Source: CAZFLM01 sp964519955 (GTDB taxonomy: Bacteria > Armatimonadota > Chthonomonadetes > Chthonomonadales > CAJBBX01). Taken from it: 64,000 nt of DNA. Below, piece by piece: positions 6,512-14,043 of this stretch. The position numbers were made by a program, and so were the translations under genes. Location of the stretch: NCBI GenBank assembly GCA_964519955.1, contig CAZFLM010000021.1, positions 1 through 64,000 of the forward strand, read 5' to 3'. Within the stretch, counting starts at the first letter, position 1, and each line of letters starts with the position of its first letter. The notes beneath the pieces are model-generated. The model was not told the DNA's origin, ran no database searches, and saw only the letters and a program-made list of their open reading frames with translations.

Positions 6512-9217
6512 ATGCCCCGTCGCCGCTTGCCTTCGCCCAGGCATACGTATCGTTTCATGTGCGCTGGAGCGCTGCTGGCCTGTCTCGGCTCGGCCGGCGC
6601 GATCCCGGCTGTCGCCCAGCCCTCGCCAGAGCCCCTCCCGCCCCGCTTCGTCGTCGCCCCGAACGGAAACATCGTCATCACGGACGGCGCCAACGTCCTG
6701 GGCAGCGTCGGCCTCTCCATCACCGCGGTCGACTTCTACGCCGGGCACGCCGACCAGGAGAACAATGCGTCGCAGGTCCGGTCGCGGACGGTGGATGGGC
6801 GGCGGATCGTCGACGGCGTGATCGAGGTGCCGGGCTCCGGCGGCAGGCGGATGGAGTTCCACGAGGAGGTCACGCCCGTCAACGGCATGGAGGTCAAGCT
6901 CACCTACCGCTGCAAGTTCCCCGAGGCGGTCACCATCTTCGGCTACTTCGTCTCCATCCAGTTCCCCGTCGCGCCTCTCCTCGGCCAGCCGGTTCACATT
7001 GCGTCGGGCCCACCCAAGACGATCACGATCGGCCCGGACGCGCCGGCGATGGCGGACGCGTTCTACCACATCGGTTCGGCAGGCGAGGTGCGAGCCGCGC
7101 CGGACCATCCGTGCGGCCTGACGGTCACCCCCAGCGAGGATATGCACGTGCTGATGCAGGACAACCGCTCCTGGGGCGGCGACATCATCGACTTGCGCTA
7201 CCACTTCCGCAGCAGCGAGCAGCGCGAGGCGGTGCCTGCAGGAGACACCATGGAGCGTACTATAACGATACATATGAATCGTTCCGTACGCTTCCTGCTC
7301 GATCCCAGCGAGGGCGACGCGACCGACACGCGCGGCTGGGTGCCGTACGCTGTCGACGGCGAGAAGCCGGCGTTCGACCTGTCGTTCCTGAACGAGAAGC
7401 CCGCCGGGCTGCACGGCTTCGTGCACTCGGCCGGCGACCGGTTCGCCTTCCAGGACGGTACGCGCGCGCGGTTCTGGGGGACCAGCCTGGCAGGCGCCTC
7501 GGCGTTCCCCACCAAGGAGGAGGCCGCGAAGACCGCTCGCCGCCTGGCAGCCTGCGGCGTGAACCTCGTGCGCGTCACCGACACGCTCTCCGGCGGGGAG
7601 GCGCCGCTCGTGAAGGCCTGGGCCGGCGACACGCCCAGGCTCGATGCCGAGGTCGTGGCGCGGCTCGACAACCTTATCGCGGCGCTGAAGGCCGAGGGCA
7701 TCTACGTCTGCCTGGACCAGAACCTCGTTCCGTCGCAGCGCCTGGGCCGGGTGCCGCCCTCCGCGAACCCGTACGCCTACTTCGACGCGGCAACCATGGC
7801 GCGGAACAAGGCTATCGCCCGCGCGCTGTGGTCGCACGTCAATCCGCTGACGGGTGTGGCCTACAAGGACGAGCCGGCCATCGCGATGGTTGAGCTGACC
7901 AACGCGTGCGACCTGTTCATCATCAAGATCGTGTCCGAGCCGCACCGCGGGCGCCTGGAGGAGCTATACCGTGCGTGGGCCGCGCAGAACGGCGTACCGG
8001 TGGACGCCAAGCCCGTCGACTTCGCCACGCTCACGGCGCCCGTGTCCCGCTTCCTGACGCAGGTGCAGCGCGAGTACTACGGCGAGATGGCGAAGGCGCT
8101 GCGGTCGGCCGGCGTCCGCGTACCCATCGCGGGCAGCGCGTGGGGGCAGGCCACGCAGCAGTTGGCGTCGCTCGCCGGCCTCGACTACATCCACTCCCAC
8201 GCCTCGTGCGACAACCCGACCCAGCCTATCGGCGGCGACCCGACGCCGTACGCGGCGGGGCCGGCAGGGGTGTATCCGCCGCTGCTGTTGACTCGCCTGG
8301 CCGGCAAGCCCTACCTCGTGACGAGCTGGGGCGTGCCGTGGAGCTGCGACTGGCGGGCGGAGTACACGCTCGGGCTGTCGGCAGTTGCCGCCCTGCAGGA
8401 GTGGGACGGCCTCGCCCTGCACGTGTTCGGCGATGGCTCGGGCGACACATCGGGCCGCATCCGCGTGCCGGAGTGCTCGACGGACCCGGCCATCTGGGGC
8501 ACGGTCGGCCACGCCGCACTCCTCTTCCGCCGAGGCGACGTCCACCCCGCTCGCGAGCGCCGCACGGTGTTCCTCGGCGAGGACGACATGCACGAGCACG
8601 CCACGCGCGGCTGCTGGGAGGTCGCGGCGGTGCGCTCAACGGCCGAGGTCCGCCGCATCGACGTCGCTCTGGGCAAGGAGCCTCCGCCGAACGCGGTCCT
8701 GCTGAAGCTCGACGAGGACCCGCTTGCGGGCGAGAAGGTGGCCATCGCGTCCGATACAGGCGAGCTGCGCCGCGATCTGAAGCGGTCCGTGGGGATGATC
8801 GACACCGCGGGCACGCAGGCGGCGTATGGCCTGACGGGGCAGGCGGGCGCCATCAAGCTGAGCAGCGTCGAACTGAACGTGAAGACGCCCTACGCCACGG
8901 TCGCCGTCAGCTCGCTCACGGGCCGCGGCATCGCCACGTCGGACCACCTGATGCTCACCGCCGTCGGGCGGGCCGAGAACAGCGGACGGCGGTGCAATCC
9001 TTTGCACACCGAGGTGACGCTGATGGGCGCGGCGCCGGTCCTGATCGAGCCCATCGAGGCGGACATCCGCATCCGCACCACGGCGAAGCTGCAGGTGTGG
9101 CCCGTGCTGGCGGACGGCTCGCGCGGTGCGCCGCTGAGCGCCACGTACGAGAAGGGGTGGCTGGCGTTCCGCATCGGTGCAGCGGCGAAGACCATGTACT
9201 ACGAGATCGCCCCGTGA
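6512..9217 (+). CDS. Large secreted GH-A-fold protein, catalytic glutamates apparently lost
   Basis: This 901-residue protein has a signal peptide (residues about 15-36, MCAGALLACLGSAGAIPAVA). GGGAGG lies 8 nt before the ATG. Residues 40-280 are beta-rich. Residues about 290-660 form a TIM barrel of the cellulase/beta-galactosidase (clan GH-A) kind: RFWGTSLAGASAFPTKEEA, a CGVNLVRVTDT segment and a DEPAIAMVELTNA strand. The rest is beta-sandwich. Relatives normally carry N-E-N at the acid/base strand and T-E-W at the nucleophile strand. Here they read TNACDLF (464-466) and VTSWGVP (604-606), so neither glutamate is present. The protein may bind carbohydrate without hydrolysing it, or use other residues. 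Family recall is from memory, so the loss needs an alignment. Confidence 0.7.
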   Translation: MPRRRLPSPRHTYRFMCAGALLACLGSAGAIPAVAQPSPEPLPPRFVVAPNGNIVITDGANVLGSVGLSITAVDFYAGHADQENNASQVRSRTVDGRRIVDGVIEVPGSGGRRMEFHEEVTPVNGMEVKLTYRCKFPEAVTIFGYFVSIQFPVAPLLGQPVHIASGPPKTITIGPDAPAMADAFYHIGSAGEVRAAPDHPCGLTVTPSEDMHVLMQDNRSWGGDIIDLRYHFRSSEQREAVPAGDTMERTITIHMNRSVRFLLDPSEGDATDTRGWVPYAVDGEKPAFDLSFLNEKPAGLHGFVHSAGDRFAFQDGTRARFWGTSLAGASAFPTKEEAAKTARRLAACGVNLVRVTDTLSGGEAPLVKAWAGDTPRLDAEVVARLDNLIAALKAEGIYVCLDQNLVPSQRLGRVPPSANPYAYFDAATMARNKAIARALWSHVNPLTGVAYKDEPAIAMVELTNACDLFIIKIVSEPHRGRLEELYRAWAAQNGVPVDAKPVDFATLTAPVSRFLTQVQREYYGEMAKALRSAGVRVPIAGSAWGQATQQLASLAGLDYIHSHASCDNPTQPIGGDPTPYAAGPAGVYPPLLLTRLAGKPYLVTSWGVPWSCDWRAEYTLGLSAVAALQEWDGLALHVFGDGSGDTSGRIRVPECSTDPAIWGTVGHAALLFRRGDVHPARERRTVFLGEDDMHEHATRGCWEVAAVRSTAEVRRIDVALGKEPPPNAVLLKLDEDPLAGEKVAIASDTGELRRDLKRSVGMIDTAGTQAAYGLTGQAGAIKLSSVELNVKTPYATVAVSSLTGRGIATSDHLMLTAVGRAENSGRRCNPLHTEVTLMGAAPVLIEPIEADIRIRTTAKLQVWPVLADGSRGAPLSATYEKGWLAFRIGAAAKTMYYEIAP

Positions 9218-9294
9218 AGGGGCCTCGGACGCCCGGGAACACAGGCGACGGATGGCCCGTATCTCTTGGTGATGAAGCCTTAGGGGAGTAGCCG

Positions 9295-9408
9295 CCCCGC
9301 TCAGCGGGGTGACAGACCGTCAAGACGAGAGCCACTTCTCCGGTCTGTCAGGAAGCGCGCGAGACCTTCGGTTCCGAACCGCATCATGCGGACCGGGCCG
9401 GAGGTCTC
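9295..9408 (+). other. Highly structured leader (serial hairpins) upstream of the site-2 protease operon
   Basis: Three adjacent inverted repeats fill this interval. CCCCGC/GCGGGG (9295-9309) has a 3-nt loop. TGACAGACCG (9310-9319) pairs perfectly with 9341-9350. GAGACCTTCGG (9361-9371) pairs with 9398-9408 with one mismatch, and its loop holds GGTTC-C-GAACC (9370-9380) and CCGCAT-C-ATGCGG (9379-9391). The first could terminate the upstream gene. The others are candidates for a cis-regulatory RNA or repeat element. The block ends about 43 nt before the Shine-Dalgarno of the next gene. No known riboswitch is recognised. Confidence 0.5.
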
Positions 9409-9467
9409 GTTGCGTTTGGCCTCCGGCGCACCGCACCCGACGCCCATTGAGGGAGGAGCGATCGAGC

Positions 9468-10625
9468 ATGAACCCGACCAACCATAGCGCATCGGGCTCG
9501 CGCTATCAGGAGCCCGCCAGCCCCTGGTCTCTGTCTATCGGCCAGGTTGCCGGCATCCCCATACGCCTGCACCTAACGTTCCTGCTGCTGCTCGCGTGGA
9601 TCGGGCTGTCGTCGCTGGACTCGCCGCCAGGCGCGCGGCTTGGCAGTCTGCTGTTCATCGTCGGCCTGTTCGCCTGCGTGTTGCTGCACGAGTTGGGGCA
9701 CAGCCTGGCCGCGCGCAAGTTCGGCATCCCGGTCGCCGAGATCGTGCTGTATCCCATCGGCGGGGTGGCGCGCATCGGCAAGATGCCCCGGCCGCGCGAG
9801 GAGTTCTGGATCACGGTGGCCGGTCCCGCAGTGAACCTGGCCATCGCCGCGGTGCTCTGGCTGTCCCTCTCGGCGCGCCAGCTCTTGCCGGGGCTCTCCG
9901 ACGCGGGCGCCGCCGGGCCGGACTTGTGGCAGCGGCTGCTCGTGGCCAACATCGCGCTGTTCGTGTTCAACATGCTGCCTGCGTTTCCGATGGACGGTGG
10001 GCGCATCCTGCGCTCGCTCCTGGCCATGCGCGTCGGCGAGACCCGCGCGACGGTGGTCGCTGCGGGCATCGGTCAGGCGCTGGCTGTCGGCATCGGGCTG
10101 TTCGCGCTGCTGTCCGGCAACATCATGCTGATCCTCGTGGCTGCGTTTGTGTTCCTCGGCGCGGGGCAGGAGGCCGCGTTCTACCGCAGCAAGGCGCTCG
10201 TCGATGGCCACACCGTTGGGTCGGCGATGCTGACCGACTTCCGGGCCCTGCCGCTGGACGCGCGCTTGCAGGACGCCACGGAGGTGCTGCTCCGCACGTC
10301 GCAGCAGGACTTCCCGGTGATGGCCAACGCGTCCGTCCACGGGCTTCTCACGCGGGACCGGCTGCTGCACGGTCTGGCCGCCGAGGGCCCCGAGGGTTAC
10401 GTCGCGGGGCACATGGATCGCGAGTTCGTGTGGGTGGCCCCGCACGATCCGCTCGAGGGGATCGCCGTCGACATGCAGGCCGGCGCGACGAACTGCGTCC
10501 TTGTGCTCGAGCATAGCCGCCTGGTCGGCATGGTGACCCGGGAGAACCTGGCGGAGTTCGCCGTCATTCGCCAGATGACGCGCCACTTCGCCCCGGCGCG
10601 CGGCGGGAGCGACTCCCTTGCCTGA
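9468..10625 (+). CDS. Site-2 protease family metallopeptidase (M50) with CBS domains
   Basis: This 385-residue protein is an intramembrane zinc metalloprotease of the M50/S2P class. The zinc motif HELGH is at 74-78, within a membrane segment. The third ligand Asp176 is in NMLPAFPMDGGRILR. Six or so hydrophobic segments cover about 30-230. The C-terminal half (about 235-375) is a CBS pair (VGSAMLTDFRALPLDARLQDA; VAPHDPLEGIAVDMQ; RLVGMVTRENL) expected to sense a nucleotide. The ATG is chosen for a strong GGGAGGAG about 9 nt upstream. The gene ends 8 nt inside the TerC gene, forming an operon. Such Rip-type proteases usually cleave membrane anti-sigma factors or clear membrane peptides; the substrate here is unknown. 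Confidence 0.9.
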   Translation: MNPTNHSASGSRYQEPASPWSLSIGQVAGIPIRLHLTFLLLLAWIGLSSLDSPPGARLGSLLFIVGLFACVLLHELGHSLAARKFGIPVAEIVLYPIGGVARIGKMPRPREEFWITVAGPAVNLAIAAVLWLSLSARQLLPGLSDAGAAGPDLWQRLLVANIALFVFNMLPAFPMDGGRILRSLLAMRVGETRATVVAAGIGQALAVGIGLFALLSGNIMLILVAAFVFLGAGQEAAFYRSKALVDGHTVGSAMLTDFRALPLDARLQDATEVLLRTSQQDFPVMANASVHGLLTRDRLLHGLAAEGPEGYVAGHMDREFVWVAPHDPLEGIAVDMQAGATNCVLVLEHSRLVGMVTRENLAEFAVIRQMTRHFAPARGGSDSLA

Positions 10626-11556
10626 CGCGGGCCTCTGGCTTGCCTTCGCCGTGGTGGTGGTCCCGCTGCTCGCGCTCGATCTGGGGGTGATGCAGCGGCG
10701 GGATCGCCACTTCGGCCACCGCGAAGCGGTCATCTGGAGCCTGCTATGGGTCGCGCTCGGCCTCGGCTTCGGTGGTGCGGTCGCGGCGGTCCGGGGCTCG
10801 CAGAGCGGCGTCGAGTACCTGACGGGCTACGTGATAGAGAAGTCGCTGTCCGTGGACAACGTGTTCCTGTTCGCGGTTATCTTCGGGCACTGCGGCATCC
10901 CGGCCGCGCTGCAGCATCGCGTGCTGTTCTGGGGTGTCCTCGGCGCCATCGTCATGCGGGGCGCGATGATCGCCGGCGGCACGGTGCTGGTGGAGCGGTT
11001 CCACTGGATGATCTATGTGTTCGGCGGGCTGCTGCTGGTGACCGGCGTGCGGATGTTCCTGGAGCGGAATGCGGAGGCCGACCCGGCCCGGAGCCCGGCG
11101 ATGCGCCTGGTGCGCAGGCTGATGCCGGTCACGGAGCGCGCAGGGGGCGGGAGCTTCTTCGTTCGCATCGACGGCGTCCGCCACGCCACGCCGCTGTTCG
11201 TGGCGCTGGTGCTGGTCGAGTTCACCGACCTGGTGTTCGCGGTCGACAGCATCCCGGCGATTCTGGCGGTCACTCGCGATCCGTTCATCGTGTTCACGTC
11301 CAACGTGTTCGCAATCCTGGGCCTGCGCGCGTTGTACTTCCTGCTCGCCGGCTCCATGGAGCGCTTCGCCTACCTGAAGGTAGGCCTCTCGGCGATACTC
11401 GTCTTCGTAGGGATTAAGATGATGCTGCCGTTCAAGCTGAACCCGCTGATCTCATTGACGATCGTGATGCTGATACTTGCCGCGGCCATCGGTCTCTCCG
11501 TGGCGCGGTCGGCGTCGCTCGCGCGGCGCGCCCCGGCGGCCGAAGACGCCGGGTAG
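10618..11556 (+). CDS. TerC family integral membrane protein
   Basis: The 312-residue protein is a TerC homologue (the Alx/TerC family, linked to manganese export and metal or tellurite stress). The hallmarks are EKSLSVDNVFLFAVIF at about 74-89, FWGVLGAIVMRGAMI, and VEFTDLVFAVDSIPAILA at about 201-218. Nine or so hydrophobic segments span the protein. The start is TTG 10618, overlapping the protease stop by 8 nt; no other start codon lies before the first conserved segment. This suggests translational coupling with the site-2 protease. Transport of Mn or a role in membrane-protein metalation is known for relatives, and metal stress control is inferred here. Confidence 0.9.
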   Translation: MPDAGLWLAFAVVVVPLLALDLGVMQRRDRHFGHREAVIWSLLWVALGLGFGGAVAAVRGSQSGVEYLTGYVIEKSLSVDNVFLFAVIFGHCGIPAALQHRVLFWGVLGAIVMRGAMIAGGTVLVERFHWMIYVFGGLLLVTGVRMFLERNAEADPARSPAMRLVRRLMPVTERAGGGSFFVRIDGVRHATPLFVALVLVEFTDLVFAVDSIPAILAVTRDPFIVFTSNVFAILGLRALYFLLAGSMERFAYLKVGLSAILVFVGIKMMLPFKLNPLISLTIVMLILAAAIGLSVARSASLARRAPAAEDAG

Positions 11557-11572
11557 GGGAGGAGCGATTCAG

Positions 11573-11878
11573 GTGCCTTTGGAGACTACGACCATGATGT
11601 GTCCGTCCTGCCATGCAACTCTGGAGATCGCGGAGCGCCAGGGGATCGAGATCGACTACTGCCCGCGCTGCCGCGGCGTGTGGCTCGACAGAGGCGAGCT
11701 GGACAAGATCATCGAGCGTTCCGCATCGGGCCGGTTCGAGGACGAGCGGCCGCGCGACCAGGCGCGCTACCCCGATGACCGGCGGTTCGATCGCCGCCGC
11801 GACGACGACGATGACGACGACCGTCGGCGCGGGCGCCGCCGTGGCGGCTTCCTGGGGGAGCTGTTCGACTTCGACTGA
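11573..11878 (+). CDS. Small TFIIB-type zinc-ribbon protein
   Basis: A 101-residue protein with one zinc ribbon: CPSC (about 9-12), then YCPRCRGVWLDRGELDKII, which is the zf-TFIIB signature. A very acidic/basic low-complexity tail follows (a DDDDDDD run and RRRGRRRGG), ending in FLGELFDFD. GTG 11573 is preferred for the GGGGAGGAG 8 nt upstream; an ATG 21 nt further in is the alternative. It is 16 nt downstream of terC, the third gene of the operon. Family members are probably nucleic-acid or protein binding; the function is unproven. Confidence 0.82.
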   Translation: MPLETTTMMCPSCHATLEIAERQGIEIDYCPRCRGVWLDRGELDKIIERSASGRFEDERPRDQARYPDDRRFDRRRDDDDDDDRRRGRRRGGFLGELFDFD

Positions 11879-12068
11879 GCAGCGGCCTCCGGTCATCACC
11901 AGCCCATGGCCCGGGAGTTGCTCCTTCTGAGCGCCCCCGGGCCACTTGGCGTGCAGGTGCGTCGCGGGCTGCGTCGAACCATGGGGCGTGACAGGCTGCG
12001 ACGGGGGCGCCAGCGCACGCGCTGGTGCGTGGAGCGGCGCATCACCTCGCGGCAGAGAGGATCGGCCC

Positions 12069-13247
12069 ATGCGCGCTGTCGTTCCGATTGTCGTTCTTCT
12101 CGGTCTGGCGTCTGCCGCGTTCGGTCGGGAGCGAGACACGGTGATCGCGAAGGACTACCGCCGCACTACGATCTACCACTCGCCGCAGTCGCCGGGCTAC
12201 ACGTGCTGGTGCGGCGCCTGGACGATGCCGGACCGGAGCATCATGGTGAGCTTCACGCAGGCGACCGGGCCGGCGAGCGGCAAGGAGAAGGCTTCGGCCG
12301 AGGTCATGCGCCAGCTCGACTGGTTCCCCGAGTACGACATGACCGGGCTGGACATGCGGAACGTGCACCTACGCTCGACCGATGGCGGCAAGACCTGGGC
12401 GAACGTGAGCGAGGATCCGTTCCGGAGCCCGATGAACGGCGTCACGAACGACTGCGAGGTGGCGCTGCGCGACGGCACCGTGGTCCGCGGCGTGTGGGGC
12501 CACTACCTGCCCTACGACCCGGCGGCGCCGAAGACCGGCTACCTGCAGCGCAGCACGGACTCCACAAAGACTTGGTCGAAGCCGCAGCCCCTGCTCGACC
12601 CGAAGGAGTACGAGGTGTGGCCGAAGCGCCTGCGCGTGCTGAAGGACGGCCGCCTGATCGTGACGGGCGGGCTGGCGCGCGTGCCGGCCGGCAGCAAGAC
12701 GCGCGTGGGCGTCATCCCGTACCTCGAGCCGCTGCTGATGGTGTCTGGCAATGGCGGCAGGACCTGGAGCAAGCCGATCCCTGCCGTGCCCGAGGAGTTC
12801 CGCTCAACGTGGCGGTGCGAGGAGTACGACGCCGCCGAGCTGCCGAATGGCGACCTGCTGTGCGTGTACCGCCGTCCCGAGCCTGGCGGCGAGCGCCATG
12901 TGCTGTGGCAGGGCGTGCTCAAGAAGGCCGGCGCGACGTGGACGCCGCTGTCCGCCGGGCCGTCCCCCTTGCAGATGGCGGGCCACCCGGAGCTGATCGC
13001 GACGCGCGAGGGTGTGGTGCTCTTCCTGGCGCCCTCCGGCGTGAGCTGGACCGACGATGCGGGCAAGAGCTGGCACTCGCTCGGCCTCCCCGGCACCGGC
13101 TACTACCCGCGCAGCGTGCAGTGCGCCGACGGGCGGATCCTCGTCTTAGGCCATATCGGCAGCGACGATCCCTACGGCAAGGTCGACCAGTCTATCGTGA
13201 TGGATGAGTTCCGCATCGAGCGCAGAGGCGCGCCGGCATCGCACTGA
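12069..13247 (+). CDS. Secreted sialidase-like six-bladed beta-propeller
   Basis: The 392-residue protein has a signal peptide (MRAVVPIVVLLGLASAAFG) and several BNR/Asp-box repeats: STDGGKTW, STDSTKTW, SGNGGRTW and TDDAGKSW. Their spacing fits a six-bladed sialidase/neuraminidase propeller. An AGAGAGG Shine-Dalgarno lies 8 nt before ATG 12069; an earlier ATG at 11946 would bury the signal peptide. The classical sialidase FRIP-type arginine motif is not obvious, so true exo-sialidase activity is uncertain; many such proteins act on other acidic sugars or only bind. It stands alone, 190 nt after the zinc-ribbon gene. Confidence 0.8.
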   Translation: MRAVVPIVVLLGLASAAFGRERDTVIAKDYRRTTIYHSPQSPGYTCWCGAWTMPDRSIMVSFTQATGPASGKEKASAEVMRQLDWFPEYDMTGLDMRNVHLRSTDGGKTWANVSEDPFRSPMNGVTNDCEVALRDGTVVRGVWGHYLPYDPAAPKTGYLQRSTDSTKTWSKPQPLLDPKEYEVWPKRLRVLKDGRLIVTGGLARVPAGSKTRVGVIPYLEPLLMVSGNGGRTWSKPIPAVPEEFRSTWRCEEYDAAELPNGDLLCVYRRPEPGGERHVLWQGVLKKAGATWTPLSAGPSPLQMAGHPELIATREGVVLFLAPSGVSWTDDAGKSWHSLGLPGTGYYPRSVQCADGRILVLGHIGSDDPYGKVDQSIVMDEFRIERRGAPASH

Positions 13248-13285
13248 GCGCGTCTCCCGCAGACACGCGCACCAAGGACAGACCC

Positions 13286-13915
13286 ATGCGAACACACACG
13301 AACTGGCCCACCTTCGCCGCCATGGTCGCGGCCTCGTTTCTGGGAGGCGCCGCCTATCAGGCGCTCCTCGGCGCTCCGCAGGCCGCCCTCGCGCAGCAGC
13401 CGCCGCCGCCGGAGCCCAAGCCGGCCCAGGCCGTCGTCCGCGCGCGCTCGTTCGTGCTCGTCGACAAGGACGGCATCGAGCGGGCGCGCCTCGGCTCCGT
13501 GCCTGGCGGCGGCACGGGCCTGGTCCTGCTCGACAAGGAGGGCCGTCCGCGCGCCGCGCTGGGCTGCACCGCCGATGGCTCCGTGTCGGGTCTGACGCTG
13601 ATGGATGCCGACGGCAAGGACCGGGCCGTGCTCGGCGCCGATGAGAAGCAGGGCGTCGCTCTGCACCTGGCGGGGCAGGAGGATGGCGCCAAGCTCTTGC
13701 TGACAGCGGCAGGAGATGGCAAGGCGGCGTCGCTCTCCATCCTCGGAGCGGAGGGCAAGGAGGTCGCCGGTCTGCACACCGGCGCGACGGGCACGGGGCT
13801 CGGGCTGTCCGGCGCGGACGGCGACGAGCGGGTGACGCTGAAGCTCGGCTCGGACGGCACACCGACGGTGCGCGTGGTCGATGCGGACGGCAAGGAGAAG
13901 TGGCACGTGCCCTAG
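13286..13915 (+). CDS. Signal-anchored DxDG-repeat protein of unknown function
   Basis: This 209-residue protein begins with a hydrophobic segment (NWPTFAAMVAASFLGGAAYQALLGA) and a Pro-rich linker (QQPPPPEPKP). The rest is built of short beta-like repeats of about 25 residues centred on D-x-D/E-G followed by a charged residue and a hydrophobic pair: LVDKDGIERARLG, LLDKEGRPRAALG, LMDADGKDRAVLG, LGAEGKEVAGL, VVDADGKEKWHVP. This looks like a small beta-helix or beta-solenoid tethered outside the membrane. The repeats are conserved in protein but not identical in DNA. It follows the sialidase-like gene by 38 nt and could share its transcript. No function is recognised. Confidence 0.7.
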   Translation: MRTHTNWPTFAAMVAASFLGGAAYQALLGAPQAALAQQPPPPEPKPAQAVVRARSFVLVDKDGIERARLGSVPGGGTGLVLLDKEGRPRAALGCTADGSVSGLTLMDADGKDRAVLGADEKQGVALHLAGQEDGAKLLLTAAGDGKAASLSILGAEGKEVAGLHTGATGTGLGLSGADGDERVTLKLGSDGTPTVRVVDADGKEKWHVP

Positions 13916-14043
13916 GCGAGCCGGCGGCCCCCCAAGGGAAGGCATCCTCCATCGGCGCGCGCGTGCCCCGCTGTCGGTTTGCAGGAGCGGGCCGGGTTCG
14001 TGGCTAATCGCACCGTACCGCTGCCGGAGGAAACGAACGCACC

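Noticed and set aside
5306..7945. Long minus-strand reading frame (about 880 codons)
   Set aside because: It crosses the receiver-DUF3052 and GH-A genes in antisense and has no domain or ribosome site.
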